49,670 nt of DNA, from positions 1 through 49,670 of IMG/VR virus record IMGVR_UViG_3300022542_000604; one strand, written 5' to 3'. Both the position numbers and the translations under genes were made by a program. A model generated the notes under the pieces. It saw only the letters and a program-made list of their open reading frames with translations, searched no databases and was not told where the DNA came from. This document shows, in pieces, positions 13,359 to 20,571 of the stretch. Position 1 is the first letter of the stretch. Every line of letters begins with the position of its first letter. This DNA comes from a virus.

Positions 13359-13956
13359 AAAAGGGGTGAAATGGGATGTGATAGAAGTAGAATATCGCGC
13401 CGGTCAACTAGCTATCCGGGAAATCGCACGGCAACACAATATATCAAATCCTGCTATCATCAAACGAGCCAAAACAAGAGGGTGGACACGGGATCTAACA
13501 GAACAAATAAAACAACGGGTAAAAGCTAAAATGGTGAACGATGGGTTAGCAGTTAGCAACGCGCTAACCGATGAGGATATCATCGAAAAAGCAGCTGATC
13601 GAAATATAAAAGTCATTGAATTACACCGGAAAGATATCTCCGACCTCCAAGAAATAGAAACCACCTTAAAAGCAGAATTAGCTGCAAACCATAAACTTGC
13701 TATTGTGTATAAAGGTGAAGTTACAGGCCAATTACCTATGACTGTATTAGACAAATCCCGTACAGTAGACAATCTTTCAAAGATAATGCACAGGAGGATC
13801 ACTCTTGATCGGCAAGCTCGTAATATTGACGATAAGACCCCCACCGGCAGTGAATCAGATCCTATCCATGTTAAACATAGTATGGACACCTCCGGGTTAT
13901 CGAAGGCCGTTGAGGTGCCAAAACCCTGTGGAGTTCCGCAATTAGAGGAAGGATAG
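13345..13956 (+). CDS. terS: Terminase small subunit
   Basis: A 203-aa protein. The N-terminus (residues ~8-50) is a helix-turn-helix of the type found in small terminases: WDVIEVEYRAGQLAIREIAR, then HNISNPAIIKRAK and GWTRDL. A helical oligomerisation region follows (~65-155), and the C-terminus is Pro/Glu-rich, as expected for contact with the large subunit. TerS recognises the packaging site on phage DNA and loads TerL. It lies 2.2 kb upstream of terL with an HNH gene between, a frequent phage arrangement. Confidence 0.8.
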   Translation: MALSKKGVKWDVIEVEYRAGQLAIREIARQHNISNPAIIKRAKTRGWTRDLTEQIKQRVKAKMVNDGLAVSNALTDEDIIEKAADRNIKVIELHRKDISDLQEIETTLKAELAANHKLAIVYKGEVTGQLPMTVLDKSRTVDNLSKIMHRRITLDRQARNIDDKTPTGSESDPIHVKHSMDTSGLSKAVEVPKPCGVPQLEEG

Positions 13957-14068
13957 TTGAGGTTATGAGCATGTACGGACCTGATCCAATATAGAACGCA
14001 TAACTACTTGAAATCATTACAACGTCAGATAATATATTATATGTTCCTTAACTTTTATGTAAATAAAG

Positions 14069-14097
14069 TTGACATAATAAATAGTATATGATAATAT
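14069..14097 (+). promoter_or_regulatory. Promoter of the second HNH gene
   Basis: TTGACA (14069-14074), 17 bp, TAATAT (14092-14097), followed ~20 bp later by GGAGGTG and the ATG at 14127. Confidence 0.65.
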
Positions 14098-14126
14098 CTC
14101 TAAAAATTTAAACTGGAGGTGTTATT

Positions 14127-14639
14127 ATGAATAGATCGTGTTATTATGTACCTTTAACTGAAGATGTATTTGAAAGGGTTAGGAAGGCGTTTGAGGATGA
14201 TTTAGTACCGATCATAGAGATAGCTACCTGGTTTTATGTTAGTAGGCAGGCTATCTATAAGTTTTTAAAGAAGCATGGTATTAATACAACTAAAAAGCAG
14301 TTAAAGGTACAGTGTGAGTGGTGTGAGAGGGTATTTGATAGGACTAAGGGAAGGATAAGGAAGCAGAAATACCATTTTTGTTCTACTAAGTGTTATTACA
14401 GTTATATCGGTGAAATAGGGATTAATTACAAACCTAACCGTCATGGTCAAAGGATAGGGAGACAGAAGGTATCTAAATATTTTGAGTTGTTACCTGGTAT
14501 GGTAGTTCATCATGAAGACGGAAATAACCTAAATAATGAACTACACAATTTAAAAGTCTTTGCTAATAATGGAGATCATGTAAAGTATCATAGATGGGTT
14601 AATAAGACTGATCCTATCTGGGATGGATCGAAGCTGTAA
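14127..14639 (+). CDS. HNH endonuclease with HTH and zinc finger (170 aa)
   Basis: Residues ~26-50 form a helix-turn-helix (IIEIATWFYVSRQAIYKFL). Cys63/Cys66 and Cys85/Cys89 form a zinc finger. The HNH core lies at 126-155: VHHEDGNNLNNELHNL with His128-His129 and Asn residues, then HVKYH with His151 and His155. This order matches phage intergenic homing endonucleases. GC-poor codon use resembles its neighbours. It has its own promoter and sits between the two terminase genes, a typical invasion site for such elements. Confidence 0.8.
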   Translation: MNRSCYYVPLTEDVFERVRKAFEDDLVPIIEIATWFYVSRQAIYKFLKKHGINTTKKQLKVQCEWCERVFDRTKGRIRKQKYHFCSTKCYYSYIGEIGINYKPNRHGQRIGRQKVSKYFELLPGMVVHHEDGNNLNNELHNLKVFANNGDHVKYHRWVNKTDPIWDGSKL

Positions 14640-14653
14640 ACCAGTAAACTTGT

Positions 14654-14669
14654 TGTTTCACGTGGAACA
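14654..14669. promoter_or_regulatory. parS: Perfect bacterial parS site (ParB-binding)
   Basis: TGTTTCACGTGGAACA is the exact reverse complement of TGTTCCACGTGAAACA, a canonical chromosomal parS sequence bound by Spo0J/ParB. It lies in a ~230-bp gap between the second HNH gene and a small gene. A frame open across it (14623-14862) has no ribosome binding site and reads through a downstream repeat, so the site is most likely intergenic. ParB-CTP clamps load at parS and spread over ~10 kb of DNA. A phage copy could recruit host ParB for segregation, replication or packaging control; none of this is shown by sequence alone. Confidence 0.85.
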
Positions 14670-14833
14670 TAGAATATGCACTAGGAGGCGGGCCAAGTGG
14701 GCTAAAGAGTATTTGTTGAGTCTCGGCATGTACTCAGATATAGCCCCCGACCTATTAAACTCAAAAAAGCCTTTTAGAGAAAGAGGGGTGGGGGTACCCA
14801 CAATCGCAATGGGTCCCATAATGTATATATACT

Positions 14834-14847
14834 ACCCTAGTTTTATA
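14834..14847 (+). repeat. Repeat element copy 1 (ACCCTAGTTTTATA)
   Basis: First of three copies sharing ACCCTAGTTTTA, 40 bp upstream of the start codon at 14874. The spacing is similar in all three copies (40-45 bp), suggesting a promoter or leader signal. Confidence 0.6.
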
Positions 14848-14873
14848 GAATTATTTTTTTGAGATTTTTAGCT

Positions 14874-15035
14874 ATGTTAAATAAATGTTCAATATGGATA
14901 CGGGATAAGATGCGGGGTTTTTCTGATAAAGATATGGAGTCCCTGATTAATAAACGTCGTAATTCTGTTTTGTCACCTGGTGTGATAATAATGGTCACGG
15001 CTAAAGAATTAAGGGCTTTACGCCAGCTAAAATAA
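14874..15035 (+). CDS. Small basic protein (53 aa)
   Basis: The ATG at 14874 starts a helical protein, MLNKCSIWIRDKMRGFSDKD, ending in a basic helix (AKELRALRQLK). The ribosome binding site is weak (GAG). It is preceded by repeat copy 1. Function unknown. Confidence 0.5.
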   Translation: MLNKCSIWIRDKMRGFSDKDMESLINKRRNSVLSPGVIIMVTAKELRALRQLK

Positions 15036-15046
15036 ACCATTTTACC

Positions 15047-15060
15047 ACCCTAGTTTTATA
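15047..15060 (+). repeat. Repeat element copy 2 (ACCCTAGTTTTATA)
   Basis: Identical in 14 bases to copy 1; 45 bp upstream of the proposed ATT start of the next gene. Confidence 0.6.
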
Positions 15061-15091
15061 TTTTTAAAATTTTAAAAAAGGTAGTTTTATT

Positions 15092-15292
15092 ATTTTTAAA
15101 TTATTTAAGAGAAATAAGGATAGAATTTGGGATTTTGAGGGTCAGTGTAGTGAATGCTCTAAGCCTTTAAAGATTATTGTAGTTAGTGTTCGGCACAATG
15201 AGATAAAGATTAATGTTCAGGAATGTCCTAATCATCCAGAAGGTGCTCGTATTTTATGGCCATCTACTCGGGAAGATATAATTTGTTGTTAA
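15092..15292 (+). CDS. Zinc-ribbon protein with apparent ATT start (66 aa)
   Basis: The frame 15068-15292 encodes a protein-like sequence with CSEC and CPNH metal-binding pairs and a coherent hydrophobic pattern, but contains no upstream ATG, GTG or TTG. Reading from ATT at 15092 would give (M)FKLFKRNKDRIWDFEGQ, a typical phage N-terminus, and AAAAAAGG sits ~10 bp upstream. AUU is a known rare initiation codon (infC, pcnB). The common distance from the upstream repeat also points to this start. Confidence 0.5.
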   Translation: MFKLFKRNKDRIWDFEGQCSECSKPLKIIVVSVRHNEIKINVQECPNHPEGARILWPSTREDIICC

Positions 15293-15295
15293 TTT

Positions 15296-15309
15296 ACCCT
15301 AGTTTTAGA
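15296..15309 (+). repeat. Repeat element copy 3 (ACCCTAGTTTTAGA)
   Basis: Shares ACCCTAGTTTTA and the final A with copies 1 and 2; 45 bp upstream of the ATG at 15341. Confidence 0.55.
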
Positions 15310-15340
15310 TAAATTATATTTTATATAAAGGAGGTTACGT

Positions 15341-15382
15341 ATGGCAATAACATATTTTAAAAGAGGTTATTATGGATATTAA
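15341..15382 (+). CDS. 13-codon leader-like ORF
   Basis: AAGGAGGT lies 6 bp before the ATG. The 13-residue product is aromatic-rich and ends at TAA 15380-15382, 11 bp into the next gene. With the strongest ribosome binding site of the segment, it may couple translation to that gene. Confidence 0.35.
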   Translation: MAITYFKRGYYGY

Positions 15383-15578
15383 AAAAATAGAAAAAGCGAT
15401 AACATTGGGTATGAGTTATGTTTGTCCTAATCCGGTAATTGGTGGTATGAGGTGTTTTGATAGTCACATGGGTTATGGAAAGTATGTTGATTTAACTTCT
15501 CAGGAGTATGAGATTTATCAAAGGTTAACGAATCTTACGGTAGATGAGAAATTAAAGCGTCTTGAAGAATTATCTTAA
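15372..15578 (+). CDS. Hypothetical protein (68 aa)
   Basis: AGAGG precedes the ATG. An N-terminal amphipathic helix, two Cys in a Pro/Gly-rich middle and a C-terminal helix (TVDEKLKRLEELS) are visible. No family is recognised. Confidence 0.55.
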   Translation: MDIKKIEKAITLGMSYVCPNPVIGGMRCFDSHMGYGKYVDLTSQEYEIYQRLTNLTVDEKLKRLEELS

Positions 15579-15615
15579 TTTTAAAAAATAATATTTTTTT
15601 ATATGAAAGGTTAAA

Positions 15616-15927
15616 ATGAAATTACCTACTAAGACCGAGATATTTGGAATACCTTTTAATATAACCTGGGTTAAGACATCTGAAGTTGATATTCATGTAG
15701 TTAAAGTATTATTTGGGCAGATCCAGTATGATGAGCGAAAAATTAGAGTATCTAATGAAATAAATAATAGGGATAAATACTTAGCATTATTTGAAGAATT
15801 TCTTCATGGTGTTTTATGTGAGATGGAATATCATGATTTAAATCATGATCATAAATTTATAACCCCGCTTGTGAATGGGATGTTTACGGCCTTGGAAAAG
15901 GCGGGGGTGATTAAGATATGTCCTTAG
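15616..15927 (+). CDS. ImmA/IrrE- or SprT-like protein with degenerate metal motif (103 aa)
   Basis: The order of a short beta N-domain (KTEIFGIPFNITWV), a strand with IRVSNEIN, then ALFEEFLHGVLCEM resembles small phage metallopeptidase-like proteins in which HExxH follows the strand. Here the first His is replaced by Glu (EEFLH), so catalysis is doubtful. It overlaps the next gene by 10 bp. Function unknown; a structural or regulatory remnant is possible. Confidence 0.5.
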   Translation: MKLPTKTEIFGIPFNITWVKTSEVDIHVVKVLFGQIQYDERKIRVSNEINNRDKYLALFEEFLHGVLCEMEYHDLNHDHKFITPLVNGMFTALEKAGVIKICP

Positions 15928-16205
15928 AAGCCAATATACCAGAGAAGATTATACAATGCAAAGATATTCCGTCTGCGCCTATATTAATATTTATTTCTAA
16001 ACATGGTGGTATTGGATGTAATTGGTTTAGTATTAATAAGTTTGATAATCCGCGAAGTGTCCGTCACGCGATGTTGGAAGGCGTTCCGAGGAAGGTAGTT
16101 CTTGCTAAGATGAAGCATTTAATATCGAAGGGTTATATAAGTGGATGCGCGTGTGGTTGCCGTGGTGATTTCGAACTTACAGAGAGAGGTCTTCAAGTAA
16201 TATAA
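15918..16205 (+). CDS. Winged-helix-like protein (95 aa)
   Basis: The second half reads as a small winged helix: ARN-type helix RSVRHAMLEGVPRKVVLAKM, KHLISKGYI, and a wing (CGCRGDFELTERGLQVI) with three Cys. The stop overlaps the terL start by one base. It may be a terminase accessory DNA-binding protein, by position. Confidence 0.5.
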   Translation: MSLEANIPEKIIQCKDIPSAPILIFISKHGGIGCNWFSINKFDNPRSVRHAMLEGVPRKVVLAKMKHLISKGYISGCACGCRGDFELTERGLQVI

Positions 16206-17890
16206 TGCCCTTAGAAGCTAAGACTATAGAGAATGGAGATTATGCTCGCCAGGTATGCGAATTTTTACCTACAGCTTCATATGAGAAGGCTTTAGAGATA
16301 TATCAGCTTGTTTTAAATGATCCACATTTAGATGATTATGTGATAGCTCAAATGGGTAGGTATGACCGTTATTTTTTAATGACCATGATTTTAAGGGTTG
16401 GGAATACTGTCCCTTATGTTTTTCATCCTTGGGTATATGAAAGGACTAGAGAAGTTGAGGCCGAACCTGATCATTGCCTTGATTTTTGGGCGCGTGAGCA
16501 TTTTAAGTCAACCATAATTACGTTTGCCGGTTCTTTTCAGGAGATAATAAAGGACCCTGAAATAACGATAGGGATATTCAGTCATAATACGGTACATAGC
16601 CGTGATAAATTTGTTATGCGGATTAAATCAGAAATGGAGATGAATAAAAGTCTTCCCCGGTATTATCCTGATATTTTCTGGTCTAACCCTAAAAAAGAGT
16701 CCCCTTCTTGGTCAAGGGATAGTGGTCTTATTATTAAAAGACAAGGGAATCCTGCTGAGGCTTCATGGTCCGGTTGGGGGTTAGTAGATGGGCAACCTGT
16801 TGGATCTCATTTTGGATTAGTCATATATGACGATGTTGTAACTGAGAAATCTGTCACGCCTGAAATGATTATAAAAACTACAAAAATGTGGGAACTTTCC
16901 ACATTTATGACTAAACGTAGGGAAGATGGTACACGACCGAGGGTTTGGTATATCGGAACACGGTATAGTTTTGCGGATACTTATCATGTTATGTTAGAAC
17001 GAAAGATAGGAAAACCGCGTATTTATCCAGCTACGGATGATGGCCTGCCAGATGGAAACCCTGTTTATTTGACTAACGCTGAATGGGAGAATAAAAAATC
17101 GGATACAAGCCCCCAAACTATTGCCTGCCAGATGCTTCAAAATCCTTTAGCCGGTGAGGAACAAGAATTTAAGCCTGAATGGATACGAAGATATGAGGTG
17201 AGGCCAGAGACGCTTAATGTGGGTATTCTGGTCGATCCTGCGAGTTCCAAGAAAAAGGGTACATCTAATACGGCGATGGCCGTTATAGGAGTAGGGCATG
17301 GCCTGAATAAGTACCTATTGGATGGGTTTTGCCATAAGATGAATTTATCCGAGCGCTGGGTGAATTTGAAGAACCTGAGGACTAAATGGCTAAATCAGCC
17401 TGGGATACAGACTGTTAGTGTAGGATATGAAAAATATGGTATGCAGGCGGATATTGAGTATTTTCAGGAAATGATGGAGATAGAAGAGGAATCGTTCCCT
17501 ATTCAGGAAGTGAGTTGGACACGAGATGATACTAATGCTAAGGATGATAGGATACGACGATTGATACCAGATCATCAAAATTGGCGATTCTTTTATCCTT
17601 GGGAAAGGGATTTAAATAAACCTAACGAGGTTGATACTGCCCGTATGCGTAAAGCTAATGAGCAGAAGAAAGGTTATTTGTGTGCTAAGTCTATTAAGCG
17701 AAGGAACCATGATGGCCATATTTATAATCTGGTAGATTGGTTTATTGCCAATGAATATATGTTTTTTCCCGCGACTACAAGTAAGGACTTCCTGGATGCC
17801 ATGAGTCGAATATATGATCTGGATATAAGTGCACCTATTATATATGAGGAAGAAGATTTATTGCCGGATGTGGCGTTGTTTGGGACATAA
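16205..17890 (+). CDS. terL: Terminase large subunit
   Basis: A 561-aa protein with N-terminal ATPase and C-terminal RNase H-like nuclease. A Walker A-like REHFKST segment lies at ~96-102 with a coupling FSHN strand after it, and Walker B LVIYDDVVTEK at ~203-213, where the Asp pair replaces the usual Asp-Glu. A conserved WYIGTRYSF region follows at ~240. The nuclease domain opens with GILVDPASSKKKGTSN at ~339, giving the first catalytic Asp, and further acidic residues follow. TerL pumps DNA into the procapsid through the portal and cuts concatemers. Length and motif order fit P22/podovirus-type large terminases. Confidence 0.9.
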   Translation: MPLEAKTIENGDYARQVCEFLPTASYEKALEIYQLVLNDPHLDDYVIAQMGRYDRYFLMTMILRVGNTVPYVFHPWVYERTREVEAEPDHCLDFWAREHFKSTIITFAGSFQEIIKDPEITIGIFSHNTVHSRDKFVMRIKSEMEMNKSLPRYYPDIFWSNPKKESPSWSRDSGLIIKRQGNPAEASWSGWGLVDGQPVGSHFGLVIYDDVVTEKSVTPEMIIKTTKMWELSTFMTKRREDGTRPRVWYIGTRYSFADTYHVMLERKIGKPRIYPATDDGLPDGNPVYLTNAEWENKKSDTSPQTIACQMLQNPLAGEEQEFKPEWIRRYEVRPETLNVGILVDPASSKKKGTSNTAMAVIGVGHGLNKYLLDGFCHKMNLSERWVNLKNLRTKWLNQPGIQTVSVGYEKYGMQADIEYFQEMMEIEEESFPIQEVSWTRDDTNAKDDRIRRLIPDHQNWRFFYPWERDLNKPNEVDTARMRKANEQKKGYLCAKSIKRRNHDGHIYNLVDWFIANEYMFFPATTSKDFLDAMSRIYDLDISAPIIYEEEDLLPDVALFGT

Positions 17891-17905
17891 AAGAAGGAGT
17901 TTAAA

Positions 17906-18112
17906 ATGTTTTCATCACCTTGCGCTGAATGCGGGAAGCCATCAAAAGGATTTATTGAACTTGCAACTGGAAGGGTCGAAGTTAACGGTAAGGATATTGG
18001 GCAGTCTGTATCTTTATGTGATGACCATTGGCCGGAGCCAAGTAATGATGTTATGTCGCAACCAATGAATTGTAAAAACATAAAATTTCGCTGGCCAAAA
18101 TCCCGAAAATGA
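17906..18112 (+). CDS. Small zinc-binding protein (68 aa)
   Basis: AAGGAG precedes the ATG. CAEC near the N-terminus and CDDHW at ~38-42 form a C3H-like site, followed by a polar C-terminus. It follows terL by 15 bp and overlaps the next gene by 4 bp. Function unknown. Confidence 0.6.
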   Translation: MFSSPCAECGKPSKGFIELATGRVEVNGKDIGQSVSLCDDHWPEPSNDVMSQPMNCKNIKFRWPKSRK

Positions 18113-18237
18113 TAATGGGATTATTTAAAAAATATAACAAAAAATCCATCTGCACCTGCGGGTTTTGGATACTGTCAGATAAATGGTACAAAAGGTGCCT
18201 GCATTGTGGGAAAGTGTTGAAACATCAAAAAACTTGA
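18109..18237 (+). CDS. Zinc-ribbon microprotein (42 aa)
   Basis: ATGA overlap with the previous gene. CTC (residues 15-17) and CLHC (30-33) frame a short ribbon with Trp residues; the rest is Lys-rich. Function unknown. Confidence 0.6.
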   Translation: MIMGLFKKYNKKSICTCGFWILSDKWYKRCLHCGKVLKHQKT

Positions 18238-18252
18238 CATATTGAATGTATT

Positions 18253-18420
18253 ATGGTAATAAATCAGAAACAGTTGGATAATATCTATAATTTAATGATT
18301 TCATGGATGCGTAATAAAAAAGTGGGCAGTATTCAGATAAATTTTATGAAGGGAGGTATAACGAACGTAAATATCAAGCGGTCTTTGAAGGCTGAGGATA
18401 TAAAGGTTGAGGAAAATTAA
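18253..18420 (+). CDS. DUF2292/YezD-like small protein (55 aa)
   Basis: The ATG at 18253 gives a protein with an N-terminal helix (KQLDNIYNLMISWM) followed by VGSIQINFMKGGITNVNIKR. This GSI.I....G.I..V...  pattern is typical of DUF2292 (YezD-like) proteins, which are ~55-60 aa. The role of that family is unknown. The ribosome binding site is weak (ATTGAATG). Confidence 0.55.
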   Translation: MVINQKQLDNIYNLMISWMRNKKVGSIQINFMKGGITNVNIKRSLKAEDIKVEEN

Positions 18421-18456
18421 TAAAAAAACTTACCCAAAAAACTTGGAGGTTTTAAA

Positions 18457-18762
18457 ATGGTAATGGATAAATACCAAGATGTATTGGCAGAAATAGCAAA
18501 AGAGGGTTTATCAAAGGTTCTTATACCATATATAAAAAGTGGGACATCTACTGAAAAACTTGATTTAGAGAAGATTAAGACATCCCTACAAATGGTTAAG
18601 GAATACCATAAATATCTTGGAACAAAAGGTGCACATGCAGCAACACTTTTAGTAGCAGCGAAGTTTTTAGCAGAAGATAGGGATGAATTAAAAGCAATGA
18701 TAACTGAGAATTTTCCACTTTTATTAAAAAACGGGGTCCGCAATAATGACGCCGAAAAATGA
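18457..18762 (+). CDS. Hypothetical helical protein (101 aa)
   Basis: GGAGG lies 9 bp before the ATG. Fully helical with amphipathic segments (DVLAEIAKEGLSKVL, HAATLLVAAKFLAEDRDEL). No signature residues. It overlaps the next gene by 17 bp. Confidence 0.6.
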   Translation: MVMDKYQDVLAEIAKEGLSKVLIPYIKSGTSTEKLDLEKIKTSLQMVKEYHKYLGTKGAHAATLLVAAKFLAEDRDELKAMITENFPLLLKNGVRNNDAEK

Positions 18763-19114
18763 AAAACATAGATATAGTGACAAAAGAACAACCGAAGGTA
18801 AAAGATTAAATAATATAATAAAAGGAATAGTAAAAGATTTAGGTGGGAGAAAACATACTGACCCTGCCCAAGAACTTCTATTGATAGGTATCAAAACAAA
18901 AATAGTTATTTTATTCCAGATAGAAAAATATATTGATACTACTTCTTTTGAAACATTAATAACTGAAAAGGGTGATTTAGTTCCTTGCTTATCGAAAGGT
19001 TACTTAGCTTATTCTGAAAGTTTGCGACGTGATATAGAAAGCCTTTTTTCTTACAAAAGACATCAAATTGAGGATATGCCTTTTATGAAAGACATTTTAA
19101 GAGTAATTAAATAA
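18746..19114 (+). CDS. Hypothetical protein (122 aa)
   Basis: The start overlaps the previous gene and is preceded by GGGG. The N-terminus is basic and polar (KNEKHRYSDKRTTEGKRLN), the rest helical. It is the last gene before two hairpins. Function unknown. Confidence 0.55.
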   Translation: MTPKNEKHRYSDKRTTEGKRLNNIIKGIVKDLGGRKHTDPAQELLLIGIKTKIVILFQIEKYIDTTSFETLITEKGDLVPCLSKGYLAYSESLRRDIESLFSYKRHQIEDMPFMKDILRVIK

Positions 19115-19115
19115 G

Positions 19116-19145
19116 ACACACCCAGTATAAATGTCTGAGGTGTGT
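19116..19145 (+). terminator. Terminator-like hairpin
   Basis: ACACACC (19116-19122) pairs with GGTGTGT (19139-19145) directly after the preceding stop; only TATAA follows, so termination strength is uncertain. Confidence 0.5.
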
Positions 19146-19184
19146 TATAAATAATTAAATAACTTAGGCTACTCAAACAATTTG

Positions 19185-19243
19185 AAGCCTCTATCCGAGG
19201 GAGTTTTCATCCTCCTTTATCCCTTGGACATGAGGCTTTTTTT
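19185..19243 (+). terminator. Intrinsic terminator
   Basis: AAGCCTC (19185-19191) pairs with GAGGCTT (19232-19238), the inner TCCGAGGG/CCCTTGGA and GGAG/CTCC add to the stem, and a run of seven T follows. It separates the terminase block from the portal block. Confidence 0.85.
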
Positions 19244-19255
19244 ATTGGAGCAATT

Positions 19256-19402
19256 ATGGCAACAAGTGAGAAAAGCATACTAACCGAAGTTCTTGAATTA
19301 GATGACGAGCATTACGAGCCAGAGGACGTATATAAGTTCTCTAATGATCGGATTTTCAAGAGCACAGACATGACAGATAGCGGGGTTTATGATGGGAGTT
19401 AA
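19256..19402 (+). CDS. Small acidic protein (48 aa)
   Basis: The ATG at 19256 follows TTGGAG, right after the terminator. Rich in Asp/Glu (LELDDEHYEPEDVYKF). It overlaps the next gene by 14 bp. Function unknown. Confidence 0.5.
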   Translation: MATSEKSILTEVLELDDEHYEPEDVYKFSNDRIFKSTDMTDSGVYDGS

Positions 19403-19925
19403 AGATTGTGGACATAAGTTCAAAGAGGTTGAAGGCATAACTTGTGATAGCCCATTCGGGCATGAGGGCTTTCATAGCTACATCAAACATATTGAGGATA
19501 ATAGATTTCGTTCTTATGAATGGGATGATAGTGGGAATAAAGTCCATTATCCTGAAGAACAATGTATTAGATTTCCGGTTAATTATGATCTCGGGCATGA
19601 TGAACGCCAAAAAGCAATGGATATGGTTGTTGCTACAGCAAAATTAAATCTTCCTGTTGATGTCGTTTTTGAAATACGATCAAAATTAATTCCTCCTGAA
19701 AGTGGTTATGTATCGTATGATTTTAGAAGGAAAGAAATACATAGAGATGAATTAGCGAAAAAATGGGGAATTGCATGGTACTATATTCCTTATTCCGAAA
19801 CATGGAAACATAAATTTTCAATAAAACAAGAGCCTTTATTCTGTAATGACGTTGATAAAGGACATCGTGATAAATTGGGGGGATACATCCTTTTAGCGAG
19901 GATGCTTAATAAAGTTGGCAGTTAG
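19389..19925 (+). CDS. Hypothetical protein with WYY domain (178 aa)
   Basis: Tandem ATGs at 19389/19392. The C-terminal ~90 residues (AKLNLPVDVVFEIRSK ... WGIAWYYIPY ... IKQEPLF ... GGYILLARML) are clearly related to those of the gene at 23592: both share an LP...EIR strand, AWYY.P, EPLF and GGY.L..R. An N-terminal part with Cys/His (CGHKFKEVEGITCDSPFGHEGFH) resembles a small metal site. Function unknown; a duplicated domain in the head block. Confidence 0.6.
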   Translation: MMGVKDCGHKFKEVEGITCDSPFGHEGFHSYIKHIEDNRFRSYEWDDSGNKVHYPEEQCIRFPVNYDLGHDERQKAMDMVVATAKLNLPVDVVFEIRSKLIPPESGYVSYDFRRKEIHRDELAKKWGIAWYYIPYSETWKHKFSIKQEPLFCNDVDKGHRDKLGGYILLARMLNKVGS

Positions 19926-20079
19926 CGATTACCCGGCTCATAACTTTGATTTTAAACGATGGATAACGTCTGGCGAACCAACTAAAACGGAAAGCGATAG
20001 AGATTATCCGGACGGTTATCCTACTTTTAATGATTGTATGCCGGACCCGGATAACACAGATTATGAGATAGAAGAATGA
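19915..20079 (+). CDS. Small acidic protein (54 aa), TTG start
   Basis: A TTG at 19915 inside the previous gene's end opens a frame to TGA at 20077-20079. The product is polar, with repeated YP and PDP motifs (SDRDYPDGYPTFNDCMPDP). It overlaps the next ATG by 4 bp. Start uncertain. Confidence 0.45.
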   Translation: MAVSDYPAHNFDFKRWITSGEPTKTESDRDYPDGYPTFNDCMPDPDNTDYEIEE

Positions 20080-20240
20080 ACGATAAAACTAAAGAAACCA
20101 TTACTGCTATTTTGGAAGGTTTATCTATGTGTTTAGATGACTTGTCTATGGGATATACTATCCCTGAAGAGGCTGAAAAACAGAAAAGCAAGATAGATGA
20201 ACTATTGTCTGAATTGAAAGGTGAAAAAAAGAATGACTGA
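20076..20240 (+). CDS. Small helical protein (54 aa)
   Basis: ATGA overlap upstream; two amphipathic helices (TITAILEGLSMCLDDLSM, EEAEKQKSKIDELLSELK). No family recognised. Confidence 0.55.
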   Translation: MNDKTKETITAILEGLSMCLDDLSMGYTIPEEAEKQKSKIDELLSELKGEKKND

Positions 20241-20571
20241 TATTATATCAGTTCCATATCATGACATAGACCCAATTGATCTTACCCTTGCTAAGACTAT
20301 ATCTGATACCCTTGAGCAACATTATCCCGGTTGGGCATGGCAGGTTAATGTGAATTCCGAGGGAGGGATTGTGAATGTTATGAGTGGTGTGCTAAATGAT
20401 GGAAGGTTAAGAAATTATGGGTATGTTATGCATATAAGTGATCTTAATAATTATAGAGCAGTTTGTAAGAAAGCCATTATGGTAGGTGGTGAATTGTTAG
20501 AAAGAGCTAATATGCCACGAAGAAGGTGGCAAGGCCAAGAACCTAATATTATGGATAATTCTTATGCCTAA
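20233..20571 (+). CDS. Phage hypothetical protein (112 aa)
   Basis: ATG at 20233 after AAAGG (an in-frame GTG at 20221 is also possible). The centre (GWAWQVNVNSEGGIVNVMSG, NYGYVMHISDL) resembles a phage family of virion-adjacent proteins with a Gly-Tyr beta core. It overlaps the next gene by 8 bp and lies just before the portal gene. Function unknown. Confidence 0.6.
   Translation: MTDIISVPYHDIDPIDLTLAKTISDTLEQHYPGWAWQVNVNSEGGIVNVMSGVLNDGRLRNYGYVMHISDLNNYRAVCKKAIMVGGELLERANMPRRRWQGQEPNIMDNSYA

Noticed and set aside
13404-13889. 161-codon leftward frame opposite the small terminase
   Set aside because: It is fully antisense to a recognisable terS gene and reads as a shadow of its codon pattern.
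14623-14862. 79-codon rightward frame across the parS site
   Set aside because: It has no ribosome binding site, overlaps the HNH gene, encodes no coherent fold, and runs through the ACCCTAGTTTTATA repeat; more likely non-coding.
18234-18262. TTGACA followed by TAATAA before the DUF2292-like gene
   Set aside because: The -10 is poor, and TTGACA overlaps the end of the preceding coding sequence; too weak to list as a promoter.
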